DNA of 28,333 nt, from NCBI GenBank assembly GCA_002633005.1, contig NMRA01000328.1, positions 31,671 to 60,003 of the forward strand. The letters are read 5' to 3'. Position numbers and translations under genes: made by a program. Source of the DNA: Phoronis australis (lineage: Eukaryota; Phoronida; Phoronidae). Below, one piece after another: positions 18,953 to 28,333 of the stretch (position 1 is the stretch's first letter; each line of letters begins with the position of its first letter). Under the pieces are notes generated by a model. It made no database searches and had not been told where the DNA came from. It worked only from the letters and a program-made list of their open reading frames with translations.

Positions 18953-19386
18953 CTTGAAATGAGAGAGAACGTAAACAGTCGAGGCTCAAAAGGACAGCGA
19001 ACAAATGTCTGGTTATCATTGTAACTGAGAATCTGAAGCAACGACAGTGCCGAAGAGTTTTTGGCGACTAATTAACGTTGTCAAAAATTTCCACGCAAGC
19101 CATTATGTACTCAAGCATAGAACAATAAACACATATCGTGAGTTAGCACAAAAGTAGAAAAGGAAGTGACAATCATAATTTCGAGTTCGATTTCGAGAAA
19201 AAAATTAGACCCCGGGCCCTGAATACCTTTACCACGCACAACGCAATCAAAACACGAAACCAGAACTCCAACCACAGACACACAGGCACTTGTACACGTA
19301 TGAATAAGGCTGTTTAAATTGATCGTCAGAGGACGTTCTCACGTGTAGACTGGGTCGCGCATTTCGGTCACTTGCATTGGAAATTG
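18953..19386. repeat. 434-bp direct duplication, copy 1
   Basis: Near-identical to 19582-20016, in the same orientation, differing at only a handful of positions. The unit has no recognisable coding content. Confidence 0.9.
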
Positions 19387-19581
19387 ACCTATCGCAAGCT
19401 CCGCCCCTATGCGAAAAGTCACGTGATACCCGACATTCGAACGAGATGTCAGAGGCAAATACACTGTCGCTAAACGACGTTCCTGGTGGAATCGATGAGT
19501 GTTTTTGCACTATTTGAAAACGCTTCGACAGAGACAAGAGGCGATGCTTTTCAACAGAGAATCGTACGTTCATGATATGGN

Positions 19582-20016
19582 CTTGAAATGAGAGAGAACG
19601 TAAACAGTCGAGGCTCAAAAGGACAGCGAACAAATGTCTGGTTATCATTGTAACTGAGAATCTGAAGCAACGACAGTGCCGAAGGGTTTTTGGCGACTAA
19701 TTAACGTTGTCAAAAATTTCCACGCAAGCCATTATGTACTCAAGCATAGAACAATAAACACATATCTTGAGTTAGCACAAAAGTAGAAAAGGAAGTGACA
19801 ATCATAATTTCGAGTTCGATTTCGAGAAAAAAATTAGACCCCGGGCCCTGAGTACCTTTACCACGCACAACGCAATCAAAACACGAAACCAGAACTCCAA
19901 CCACAGACACACAGGCACTTGTACCACGTATGAATAAGGCTGTTTAAATTGATCGTCAGAGGACGTTCTCACGTGTAGACTGGGTCGCGCATTTCGGTCA
20001 CTTGCATTGGAAATTG
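19582..20016. repeat. 434-bp direct duplication, copy 2
   Basis: Starts one base after an undetermined base at 19581 and ends at AAATTG, where sequence diverges from copy 1. The single N at the junction suggests a contig join and hence possibly duplicated alleles rather than a genomic tandem repeat. Confidence 0.9.
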
Positions 20017-20410
20017 CCCGTGGTAAGAGTGTCTGTCTGGGGTTGTAGTTGTGGTCCGTGGTAAAGGTGTTGTGTGAGCGATAACAATTGTTTAATTATG
20101 TGGTAAGGGTGCGTTTCCACCTCTGAACTGTCTTGTATTCCTATATGCTGTACACAGTGGGTATTTACCACACGGTATAGGCATACAACAATGCTCTGCA
20201 GCCAGGTTGGCGGCTTGTATGTACGTGCTTACATATGGCGACTGTTCGCATACACCTCTGTGTGAGCCACTACTGCTGCAACATCTGGTTTATATCAATT
20301 TTAAACAAAATAGTGTTTTCATCTTAGAACTATTAGGAAAGCGCTCCTTTTTTCGGAGCAACCCATCACCGTAGCTTGAATATTCTCTTGACATATATAA
20401 TGTAATTATG
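20017..20410. other. Unassigned intergenic DNA
   Basis: Three copies of GTGGTAA-purine-purine-GTG occur at about 20020, 20055 and 20101. No gene is seen. Confidence 0.4.
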
Positions 20411-20594
20411 ACAATTTGAGCCGTTTACAATTTGGGCTTGTACTACAGTAGCGTACAGGCCCAAATTGTCTCACACAATTGTGAATTTGACAATTTGGGC
20501 AAACTGTGATAATTTGGGCTTGCAGCGTTCACCCAAATTATCGCAGTTTTGAAGTTGTGGCAATTTGGGACGTTGTGACAATTTGGGCTTACAC
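20411..20594. repeat. Palindromic cluster of ACAATTTGGGC motifs
   Basis: Eight copies of (G)ACAATTTGGGC or close variants lie in 184 bp, six forward and two inverted. Two perfect-looking hairpins result. ACAATTTGGGCTTGTAC at about 20428 pairs over 17 positions (one T-G) with GTACAGGCCCAAATTGT. GATAATTTGGG at about 20507 pairs over 11 bp with CCCAAATTATC at about 20532. No coding content. Confidence 0.75.
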
Positions 20595-21813
20595 AGTGCT
20601 GTGTGTAGGTATGATCATCAGAGCGACCAAAAGGATAGTTGTGTTCAAATACGATTATAGTTTTTGACTATCTCTTGGAAACTTTGTATCGTGGAAAAAG
20701 TATCTAAAATACAGACTTATCCAAAATACAAGTAAAGTTGACTGCAATGACAGTTTTCAAGGAAGGTGGATCAAGAAGACGTCATTAAGAGTAATAAGTG
20801 GGGCATGATGCCCACTTGGGGTAAAACGCCCACATCCCCTAAAACCATGAAGCACGTATGCCACAAGCGCCCACTTCACTTGACTCCTTTGCGAGCTCAA
20901 CAACATGTCATAACAGTGCACATTTGCCGATAATAGTATGGGCTACAGCATTAGGTAGAGATTTTGATGTCCTTTTAGTATATCGGCTAGTAACGAATAA
21001 CATACTGATACTGTACAGTGATTTTTAAAATATGATCTCGATGGACAATAATCAACCATATATAACGCTCAAAACGCTGTGACAAGATTTTATTTGAATT
21101 TACATCGTAGTTTGTGTGACATGATGTCTATGCACAAAACGCCTGTGGTGAGGCAGGGGCAAAGTACACAAGGTAGGCGTCTTGCCTCAACTGGAGACTT
21201 TCACCCCACCCAATACTAAATTTACCACAGTGTATATGTTTTGAATACTTTAAAAAATCTGTTCACAAACACAATGGGAAGCAACAAGAATGCAACATTG
21301 TGACAATACTATTAAAATGGTACTGTCCTTGTTGAGAGCAAGCAGAGCAGGAGCGTAACTTGGAAGGGAGGGGATGAGACTCCCAATAATTAGTCAATTT
21401 GTAAGTCAAAGGGAGAAAAAAATGAATAAAGTAAGAAGAAGCTGGGCAGAGAGGTTCTTTCAAAGTTTGAGTTAAGAAAATATAGGTTCATGATCATGTG
21501 GACTATTTATCCGTTGGTGATGAATTTGCGGGCCTATCGTGGGTTATTTTAGAATTAGCGTTTCACTTTATCTCACAATGAATATTTTGTGTTCTGCGTA
21601 GAAATAAAAGAGATAATGTTTCACTCGAGAAGATGGTCGACTAACATGTTCATGGCCTTTACTGTGGTAACGTTGTAGTCTGGTGCCGCAGTCACAAGCT
21701 TTGCTTACAAATTGAGTTCAGATCCCAATTCATTTCAACCACCGATTGTTCGCGAAGCAGAGACAGTAGGAAGTAGTGAAATTTTTAGTCAATTTAGTCA
21801 AACAAATTTCAAA
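20595..21813. other. Unassigned intergenic DNA
   Basis: No supported gene. GCCCACTT recurs at about 20811 and 20869 without clear structure. The minus frame at 21263-21463 lacks a domain. Confidence 0.45.
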
Positions 21814-22172
21814 ATGACAGGAGTGGGAGTTCATTTAATTGGGTAAGTTGGTAATTATATTTCTCGGTCGATACGCGGAATAATGTCGAGTGGGTATTAC
21901 TTCGTGTACGCCAATCGAGGTACATTTTGTATTTATCCCATACGCTTCGAATTCATAAGTTTCTTTCTTTTTTCCGCAGACATTTTCGATACTTCACTCT
22001 GATTGCTCACGAGGCGGATCACAACCTATATGTATGTACTTGCGCGATAGACTGCAAATTTTCTCTAGTAAAAGAAACAGTTTTAAATGTGACGATTTAT
22101 TATTTGAAAAGAGATAACAAAGATGAAAACAACGGTAACTTTGAACTTGTAACATCTCATGAAAATACTTAA
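21814..22172 (+). CDS. Putative two-exon gene, small protein of unknown function
   Basis: Exon 1 (21814-21842) starts at an ATG in AAAATGACA and ends at ATTGG/GTAAGT, a consensus donor. The 137-bp intron (21843-21979) ends in a strong pyrimidine tract with CCGCAG. Exon 2 (21980-22172) joins in frame and stays open to TAA at 22170. The predicted product has 73 residues and begins MTGVGVHLIGHFRYFTLIAH. It has a cysteine pair in YVCTCAIDC and an acidic, Asn-rich C-terminus (KRDNKDENNGNFELVTSHEN). I do not recognise the family. Exon 2 could instead splice onward at AACG/GTAACT (22134), which would make this the 5' end of a longer gene. No TATA box or poly-A signal was confirmed, and nothing nearby indicates a role. 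Confidence 0.4.
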
Positions 22173-22390
22173 ATAACAACAATATTTGATATTGTAGTTA
22201 CCGAGGAATCGGTGCCTGAGTTGCAGACGATAAAATATTTAGCAAATGAAAACTGAGACAAAACTGTCATATAACTAACAGTCATGTTCCAGATGTTACG
22301 ATTGAGACCTGATTGTATGTTGAGCGTTATTTACACTGCTATATTTGGATTACTTTAAACTATTTTCCGAAAATTTGGTAATCGAACCGG

Positions 22391-22720
22391 CTAACGACGT
22401 CGAGTCGATATTGATCTACCTTTTGAACTTTCCATGTCAGAGGTCACTGTTGAAGTAGTGCGGGAGGTGAATACTGAAAACTTTACCCACATGGCCATAT
22501 TTCCCTCTACAGATTCAACGCGTATGGGATAAACACGTAATTTCAAATATTTATTTTTTTCTTTCTGTCGTATACTTTTTGCAATAAAACTACTTGTAAC
22601 TTTACCATTCACTGAAGAGCAGACTAGACGATTACACTCTTCCGGGAACGAGACCATTTGTAATGTTGATGGATCTTTGATTTGATTTGGTCGCGTTGTT
22701 TTTTTTTCAGCCAAGCTCAT
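22391..22720 (-). CDS. Unassigned 109-residue open reading frame
   Basis: An ATG-initiated minus-strand frame stays open for 109 codons in AT-rich DNA and ends at TAG (22391-22393). The product is basic (KEKNKYLKLRVYPIRVESVE, then TSDMESSKGRSISTRRR) with two cysteines, no hydrophobic segment and no domain that I recognise. The piece TTTATCCCATACGC in this frame (near 22530, minus strand) also occurs on the + strand at 21936, giving an inverted pair 600 bp apart around the putative two-exon gene. It may be a real exon, part of an unrecognised element, or chance. Confidence 0.25.
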   Translation of the reverse strand: MSLAEKKTTRPNQIKDPSTLQMVSFPEECNRLVCSSVNGKVTSSFIAKSIRQKEKNKYLKLRVYPIRVESVEGNMAMWVKFSVFTSRTTSTVTSDMESSKGRSISTRRR

Positions 22721-24086
22721 GGCCAGACTTGTTGGTCCTGCAAGTCAGCGCTTGTTCTATGCATGTTCGGATAGAGTCGAGTTTCTGAAGACTTGGTCGA
22801 GGGATCGGTGGGCCGTGGGGCGCTGGGATCGTGGGGATGGAGGGAGTTGTAGAACAATCTGCAGCAAACACGTTATTAAACAGACGGTCTTCTTATATCG
22901 CGCCACTCCTTGCTCTTGAACTCCTGATTGTACATGAATATTTAGATTTTGAAACGCCATTTTTGCCTGTGACTCAATGACTACCAACTTCACTTATTTT
23001 TCATGTGTTTCATTTATTGCGAGAGCACACTTCACGTGGATTTTGAAACAAATCTGACTTAGACCCCTATTGTCAGTTTACGTTTTCTTTGTTTTTGCCT
23101 TGATATCTGCCAAGCTCCAGGTTGGATGCTCCTTAATGGAGGTTACTATCACGGAGGCAACACTACCTCCCCTGTTTCACGATGGACGCATGTCAACGCC
23201 CCGCCCCCGTTCTTGTTAAAGGACTGTCAAAGTTGCTTCACTGAGTATGGTGAATAAGGATTTCAAAATTCAGAAGTTTTCGTCTGTTATACATCGAAAC
23301 CAATCGTGGTCCTCGATTCGTGTACGAAAATTCCACACAGCAGCGCCTCCTTGCATTCTCTAAAAATAATCATGGACAAGTTACCAGGTGTCCCCAGAAA
23401 AGCCTGAAAAATTGGCACCACTCAAGCTGCCAATGATCGCAATGTGTTTCTAGAAAAATTCAAAACTTGTGAAGTCCAGTATTTAGTGCAAAATAATTCA
23501 GAACCAGTTAAAATGGTAGACAATGAGGAATCAGCAACTTTAAAATTTCTCTTTGTAAATCTGTTGGCAATGACGACTTTCTTTACAGGTGTACTTGCTC
23601 TCCCAAGGAAACGACATTCTGTTGTCATTCTTACGGTACTTGAATTTGAAATTGGTTGCGAGATAAAATGTCTGGAATTTCCCTGGAACAAATGTTACTT
23701 CATCTACTTAAAGATGCCTGGAACGCGAAAACTCGTAAAAAATACCTGGCAAATCTAAATCTTGGGAATGCTATGGTGACAGTTACACACTTTGAATATT
23801 GACAAAATATACATATGCGCGCATGGGCTCAAAATTACTCAAGTACATAATCGTCATTGTTCACTTTGTTTCAAAAGTCAAAGGAACGTGCCTTACCATG
23901 TAAGAGAAAAAACGACGAAGTGACGAGCAGTGATAGATCGTTTTTGGAAATTTGAAACTATTGGGAAAATGATTTGACATTAATAGAAATTTGAATTCTT
24001 TTCGAATAAACCGTAAAAATAACTGGTGAACAGTTTGACTACTGATTCAGTGGCAGAGAACCACTTTGAACAATGCATTTTAGTCT
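22721..24086. other. Unassigned intergenic DNA
   Basis: A + frame at 23430-23755 (just over 100 codons, beginning at a non-ATG codon) contains CTTTCTTTACAG/GTG, an acceptor-like site, near 23588 but shows no domain. No other candidate is visible. Confidence 0.4.
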
Positions 24087-24232
24087 GTTTCTAGGGTTCT
24101 ATATCACTTTAAACTAACTCACTATGACAAGCAACGTTGTGAGTCTCTTCTTTTAAAAAGTGACAATTCTACATAGGGTTTTTTAAAAGCTTAAAAAATT
24201 ATGTAGATTTGTCACTAAGACCCTAGAAAAAC
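24087..24232. mobile_element. 146-bp foldback MITE
   Basis: The outer ends GTTTCTAGGGTTCT and AGACCCTAGAAAAAC are inverted near-copies. Inside, AGTGACAATTCTACATA (24159-24175) pairs with TATGTAGATTTGTCACT (24200-24216) over 17 bp with one mismatch, and the loop is itself A/T-palindromic. No coding content, and the target duplication is unclear. Confidence 0.55.
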
Positions 24233-25460
24233 GCCCAACATGACGCGTGTTACTCCATTCTAATTTCACCACATTCTTTGGTGACATCAAGGTCTGTCTA
24301 ATTAGCGGTTGCCCCATTGTGTTGTTTAGGCAGGTTACACTATAGAGGATGGGACATATCAAGCAAGGAACAGCAGATACAGTGCGCATTATTTCTCTTT
24401 TCTTCAAGTTTACTTTTTGTAGTCCACTGTGTCTAAATTGGCTGGAAATACGAACAAGCAGTGGTTATCACTGACGCCCATCTCTATTCCCGAATAACCA
24501 AACAAAGGGAACGGGTGAACAAAGTCTAACACTCCTCTTCATTTCAAGTTAAATACATCATAAACCGTACTTTAAAGCACGTTTGTTCATGAAAAACTTA
24601 AGGCCAAACAACACTCATTCAGCTAAACTCCAAATGTTTTCAAATTTATCTGAATTTATTATGAAATTTTTATTTAGTTTAATGTTTATTTTCGGTGGCG
24701 CACGACCAACTAAAATGGCCGCCATAGTACCCTACAATGCCCAATCGGCTAGGGAATTGTGCGTACTCACCCAACTGCCGCCATATATAATTTAAGGTTT
24801 CGGTGGACACCACCCACTTAAAAAAATAGTAAAATAAGGCAAACACACACGTAGCTCAAAGTTACGAATTGTTCCTACTTTTGTAATATTTTTCGATTGA
24901 CAGAACTCATCCTGTGTTCTATATTGGAAACAGTATATTTAAGTTAAGGACAGCATTTTTGCAAGCGCCGCCCCAGTATCCTGTATCAAGAAGACGTTAC
25001 CATGCTTTTCCTATATGCATACACGAAACTACATTTATCAGATTTCAGATCAGTGGGAACGGACCCTGAAACGACGGTTGTGTATGTTGTGACAGGCCAG
25101 TGGTGACGTTCCAGACACCGTCGTACCGTCAGTCGACGTCCATGTCCCGGATTACTGATCAAGGCTGAAGTGAAGTACACTTGATATGCAATGGATGGAA
25201 GGAGCCACCCGCGGGCAGCATAATGCTAGCCTGCATTCTATGTCCAGTTGCCGTTGACGCGAAAACCTTGACTTCTACGACGTTCCGTTTCATGAAAGGA
25301 GAATGCCACCCGATTTGATTAGTCTTTTTACCGTCTTAATCGGTCTGTATCCATATCACAACTTATGCGGTCGACCTCGTCCCCGAGAGGTGTCGTGTTA
25401 ACCTGTGAGGAAGGTGAGAAACGACGCAGCGACGTCGATGGTTCATCTGCAGAGTGATTG
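24233..25460. other. Unassigned intergenic DNA
   Basis: No supported gene. AAAATGGCCGCCAT at about 24713 matches the YY1-type element seen in many animal promoters and translation starts, but no transcript can be traced from it. Confidence 0.4.
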
Positions 25461-25751
25461 CCACAATATTGCGGTGCATCGTTCCCGCTTATCCGAACTA
25501 TGAAGCTGCGAAGAAAGCGGGTATATCGTTTTTTCGACTTCCTCGAGAGCCCGAAATGCTTAGGAAGTGGCTCGTGGTAGTGAAGAATGAAAAGTACGCT
25601 GTTAATAGCAAGTGAGCCCGTGAAACATCTTCGTGTCTGTGGCCGGCATTTCGTGGACATTGATTTCTCTGACGAATTCCGGATTACCAAAGAACTGTCC
25701 ATACGTTCCGTTGCCTATGCATGTTCACGGCGCCTCTGTAGTATTTCTTGA
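25461..25751 (+). pseudogene. THAP zinc-finger domain fossil, frameshifted
   Basis: Three reading-frame pieces align in order to a THAP domain (C2CH zinc-binding DNA-binding module of P-element transposases and many animal proteins). PQYCGA gives the first Cys at 25461-25478. In another frame, NYEAAKKAGISFFRLPREPE and MLRKWLVVVKNEKYAVNSK (25496-25618) contain the invariant Pro of FFRLP and Trp of KWL. After a stop at 25616 and a shift, HLRVCGRHFVDIDFSDEF carries the final C-x2-H followed by Phe. The frame ends at TGA 25749. The second Cys and the C-terminal AVPTxF-like motif are not intact. Residue order and spacing fit one domain of about 90 residues. No transposase or other domain follows, so the parent could be a transposon or a THAP/YqaJ-type host protein. 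Confidence 0.7.
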
Positions 25752-27767
25752 TCAGTGTATTCCGGTTCGAACTGAAAACCTGTGAATCCTAACGATCCGA
25801 TCTGTGAAGTCTTCGTCGGATGAGCTCTCGACTAAGTTGGTATTGGCGCCGGGCTATTGCCTTGTTGACGTTTTATTATTCTGCATTCTGTTTCAAAATG
25901 ACAATTATTCTCACCCAAACCAATACTGAAACAAAGTTTGTCTCGTTAGATACAATTCGTAATGCCTTTGGAGTGAGTGCCAATGTTTTGAGAAGCCAGC
26001 AATGAATAAACCACTGCGTTACCGCTTTAGATGCAGTAAAGGTAATTGACCGGGCACCGAGGCCGTGTGAGCGGTGTTTGCTGACAGAAAGCTGTTGTGA
26101 AACAATAACTCAATTTCATATGCTATGGTCACATGTTAGGGGAATCTTTATTTAGATATACAAATACATTATTCAAATCGTTGTTACTGTACAACCTTTG
26201 CCCTGACGGTTCTGTAGAACTGAAAGAGAACCTGACTTCGCGGCTCCCGACAAGTAAGTAGATTTTTCAGTTTCTTGGCTAATTCACCCAACTAATTTCA
26301 TGCACATTATTTCTTTGGCTTAATATTATAGTCTTTTCGTGACTGGAGGTTCAGTTTCCAAATTAAGCTGATTTATGTTCGTGATGTCCAGTCCCGGCGA
26401 CCGCGACGGGCCTGATCGGGTTCCGAGCGGAGTCACTGGTGGGGAGTAACAGGAGTTTTGTGTGTTTAGAACTGAAAAAATTGCAAGTCTAAAACACAAA
26501 GTACAACACACAGCTATGTTCTCCCGTCTGTATTTCACGGAAGAATTATTCGAATTGATCACCAAACAGACCCAAACTCCCGGGATCGTCCATGGTACTA
26601 AATTGGCCTACCGAATTATGTAGGCTATGGTGCGTTCAAATACCTAGAAATCCATAACAGTGAAATAAAACAACATGTTTGTTCAAGAACTTCATATGTT
26701 TGTAAGGGGTTTACATCGAAGTTTGATGATTTATTGGTGTAAAACGATGAATTCATGCGATAAGTTGACACCAGTAAGCGTGTTGTGAACGGCTGAACAT
26801 ACTGCATTCGAACCGATTACGTCATTGGTTAATTTCAACACCTCCGTCTGCCGTTGAGTGTCAGGTAAAACAACTGAACTTGATGTTATCAAGTGGAACT
26901 ACTCGAACTAAATTTATACAAAATAGATTGTTTTTTTGGTGATATTCTCCTTTAAAGTAAATACAAAGAACACGTGTCAACACTGATTGTGTGTCAGTGC
27001 GTATGCTTAATGACACGAGGACATGCCTTTTCAAAGACTCGTTGTCAACAATTAAATCATCGTAAAGGATAGAGTTAGTTTTTCCAACTTACATTAATTT
27101 AGAGGAGGCCTTATGTATTTTAGTGATTTGGCCCTAATACACTAAGACACGCAACGAAATGCATAAAAACGCGATATTTGGATTCACCAGTCTCTTGGAA
27201 AATCAGGGAAAAGTTACCATGATGGTACCATTTTCTTGCCATAACCATAGCAACTGCAAAATATGCAGAGTCGCAGCCATTTTGATAACTTGATGCAACC
27301 AAATCACACGTAGCCCCATGCACGCTTGTGAATATGTGTCTCGATACGGAATTAGGCGCACTTATACGCACTTAAGTAACGCATTCATTTAATAGTATAG
27401 TGTTGCCAATTAGAAAACTGGCTTTTTCAAAGCACACCAGGATTTCGGCGGCTATGCAGAGTTTAAAATGGGCCTCTAACCGGTCTGCATAGGACATGCA
27501 ATAGTGTGAAATTGGTCGATTTGAACGCGCACTCCCAGGAATGAATGCACGCGTGGTAATTCAAAAAGACCTTTCACTGCCCGGTGATATAACCCAAATT
27601 CTCTTTGAAAAAACGCACTGTTTCGCATATAGGAGCATGGGCCTGAATTCGTGCATATACTATAAAACAGTAAATAAGATTTATTTGCGCCTTTTTCATT
27701 TCGACCAGTCGGTTTTTATACGGCTCTAACACAATCATTGAGACCAGTTTTGCCTTTTGAATTTTGA
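25752..27767. other. Unassigned intergenic DNA, possible LINE tail remnant
   Basis: Around 26050-26150 a + frame reads PCERCLLTE then CCETITQFHMLWSH, faintly like the C-x2-C...H-x-L-W-x-C tail of Tx1/L1 elements with the last Cys changed. This is too weak to call. Nothing else in this 2-kb stretch is recognised. Confidence 0.35.
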
Positions 27768-27940
27768 TAAATATAGATTATTACATGGCGAAGTCGTTAT
27801 CCCCGTTATCTAGAGCCCGAGTGGATTTTGGAGAATTATCGCCCGAGGGACGTTAGCCCCGAGGGTGATAATTCTCCAAAATCCACGAGGGCTCTAGATA
27901 AGGGGGATAACGGCTGAGAACATGTAATAATCTATTTATA
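27768..27940. mobile_element. 173-bp palindromic (foldback) element
   Basis: Left arm and right arm are near-perfect reverse complements for about 75-80 bp each. TAAATATAGATTATTACATG (27768-27787) faces CATGTAATAATCTATTTATA (27921-27940). Further in, GTTATCC faces GGATAAC, CTAGAGCCC faces GGGCTCTAG, and GGATTTTGGAGAATTATC faces GATAATTCTCCAAAATCC. A short central loop reads about GGGACGTTAGCCCC. No coding capacity. This is a non-autonomous foldback/MITE, and outer target duplications were not resolved. Confidence 0.8.
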
Positions 27941-28333
27941 CCACATACTAAACGAGAAACATTGCAATGAATCGATTTACCTTTTCTGACTCTCCACGGC
28001 TTTGTAACTATTTTCTATGTCAGAGACCCGGGGTCGGAGGTCGTGACCTTTTAAGAAAAGCCGTGCTATTTTTGTCAAATAATGCTTTTACTCAAAACCA
28101 ATTGAAAACTTAAATATAATAGAAATAAACTGAATTAATAAATTAAGGTTTACCAACTATTATAGCTTAAAACACGTTTTTTTCACGCTAAGCTTCGACC
28201 GGGAAATTATCGTCTGCTAAAGTAGGTTACCACTGGTAACTGAATATAATTCTCAAGTCAAAGATCCTGACGACACGATACCCGCATTCAAACTGGAGAT
28301 CGGTGATTTACAAGTAAGAGGACATGAGAGAAA
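27941..28333. other. Unassigned intergenic DNA
   Basis: No gene is seen. A short perfect hairpin GTTACC-ACT-GGTAAC lies at about 28227-28241. Confidence 0.45.

Noticed and set aside
20805-20900. Repeated GCCCACTT motifs as a CRISPR-like or regulatory array
   Set aside because: Spacing is irregular, copies are few, and the genome is eukaryotic. No CRISPR array is present in the window.
23667-23800. A short + frame reading LLKDAWNAKTRKKYLANLN, resembling the N-terminal SAM-like region of tyrosine recombinases (DIRS or Crypton)
   Set aside because: Only about 20 residues resemble the pattern, and no catalytic R-H-R-Y region was found downstream.
24713-24726. A YY1-type ATGGCCGCCAT site as a promoter
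   Set aside because: A short palindromic match without a traceable transcript is not enough to call a promoter.
26050-26155. A possible Tx1/L1 C-terminal zinc motif (PCERCLL...HMLWSH)
   Set aside because: The last Cys is replaced and no RT or linker motifs lie upstream, so it was noted but not called.
26326-26565. A minus-strand frame with a proline/serine-rich tract near a GC-rich patch
   Set aside because: Low-complexity composition only, with no domain and no splice support.

Overview
This is a eukaryotic, repeat-dominated stretch with no complete conserved host gene that I can recognise. It is AT-rich. It holds GT-AG intron-like signals, tRNA-derived SINE heads, many small inverted-repeat elements and at least four retrotransposon lineages: a non-LTR element with a 2A-like motif, a Tx1/L1-like element, an RTE-like element and a Penelope-like element. 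This mix, together with YqaJ-type and THAP-type coding fossils and what look like unmerged alleles beside assembly gaps, fits a highly heterozygous marine invertebrate (lancelet, hemichordate, echinoderm or mollusc). I cannot name the species from sequence alone.

Left part (1-3.9 kb): mostly featureless DNA with a possible CGATCG-rich inverted-repeat element, an AT microsatellite and a 78-bp TA-flanked MITE. It ends in copy A of a dispersed repeat that carries a splice acceptor and the start of a YqaJ-like nuclease exon.

Middle-left (3.88-9.7 kb): a decayed composite non-LTR retrotransposon on the + strand. ORF1 (coiled coil plus RRM-like) lies at 3880-4695. After a 1.29-kb spacer comes the ORF2 N-terminus, with a 2A-like ribosome-skipping motif (DIEVNPGP) and an AP-endonuclease-like domain, at 5985-7060. 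The reverse transcriptase expected next is missing. In its place are a 140-bp Penelope-like tail module (7061-7200) and a 5'-truncated Tx1/L1-like element (7201-8997, with its own AATAAA and poly-A). A LINE C-terminus and 3' end follow at 8998-9705.

Middle (9.7-18.4 kb): a pseudo-tRNA/SINE head, two Penelope fragments arranged head to head, a second copy of the 140-bp module, a foldback array of TTAAACC motifs and a GGCGGATCC-ended MITE. Then come copy B of the YqaJ-bearing repeat, an RTE-like 3' end inserted in it, a 369-bp N gap, copy C of the same repeat without the insertion, a small MITE and a SINE ending in (CAA)n. B and C look like two alleles laid end to end across the gap.

Right part (18.4-28.3 kb): a 434-bp near-identical direct duplication joined at a single N, a dense palindromic cluster of AATTTGGG motifs, one plausible small two-exon gene (21814-22172), an unassigned minus-strand ORF (22391-22720), a foldback MITE, a frameshifted THAP domain fossil (25461-25751) and a 173-bp near-perfect palindromic element (27768-27940). 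The rest is unassigned intergenic DNA.
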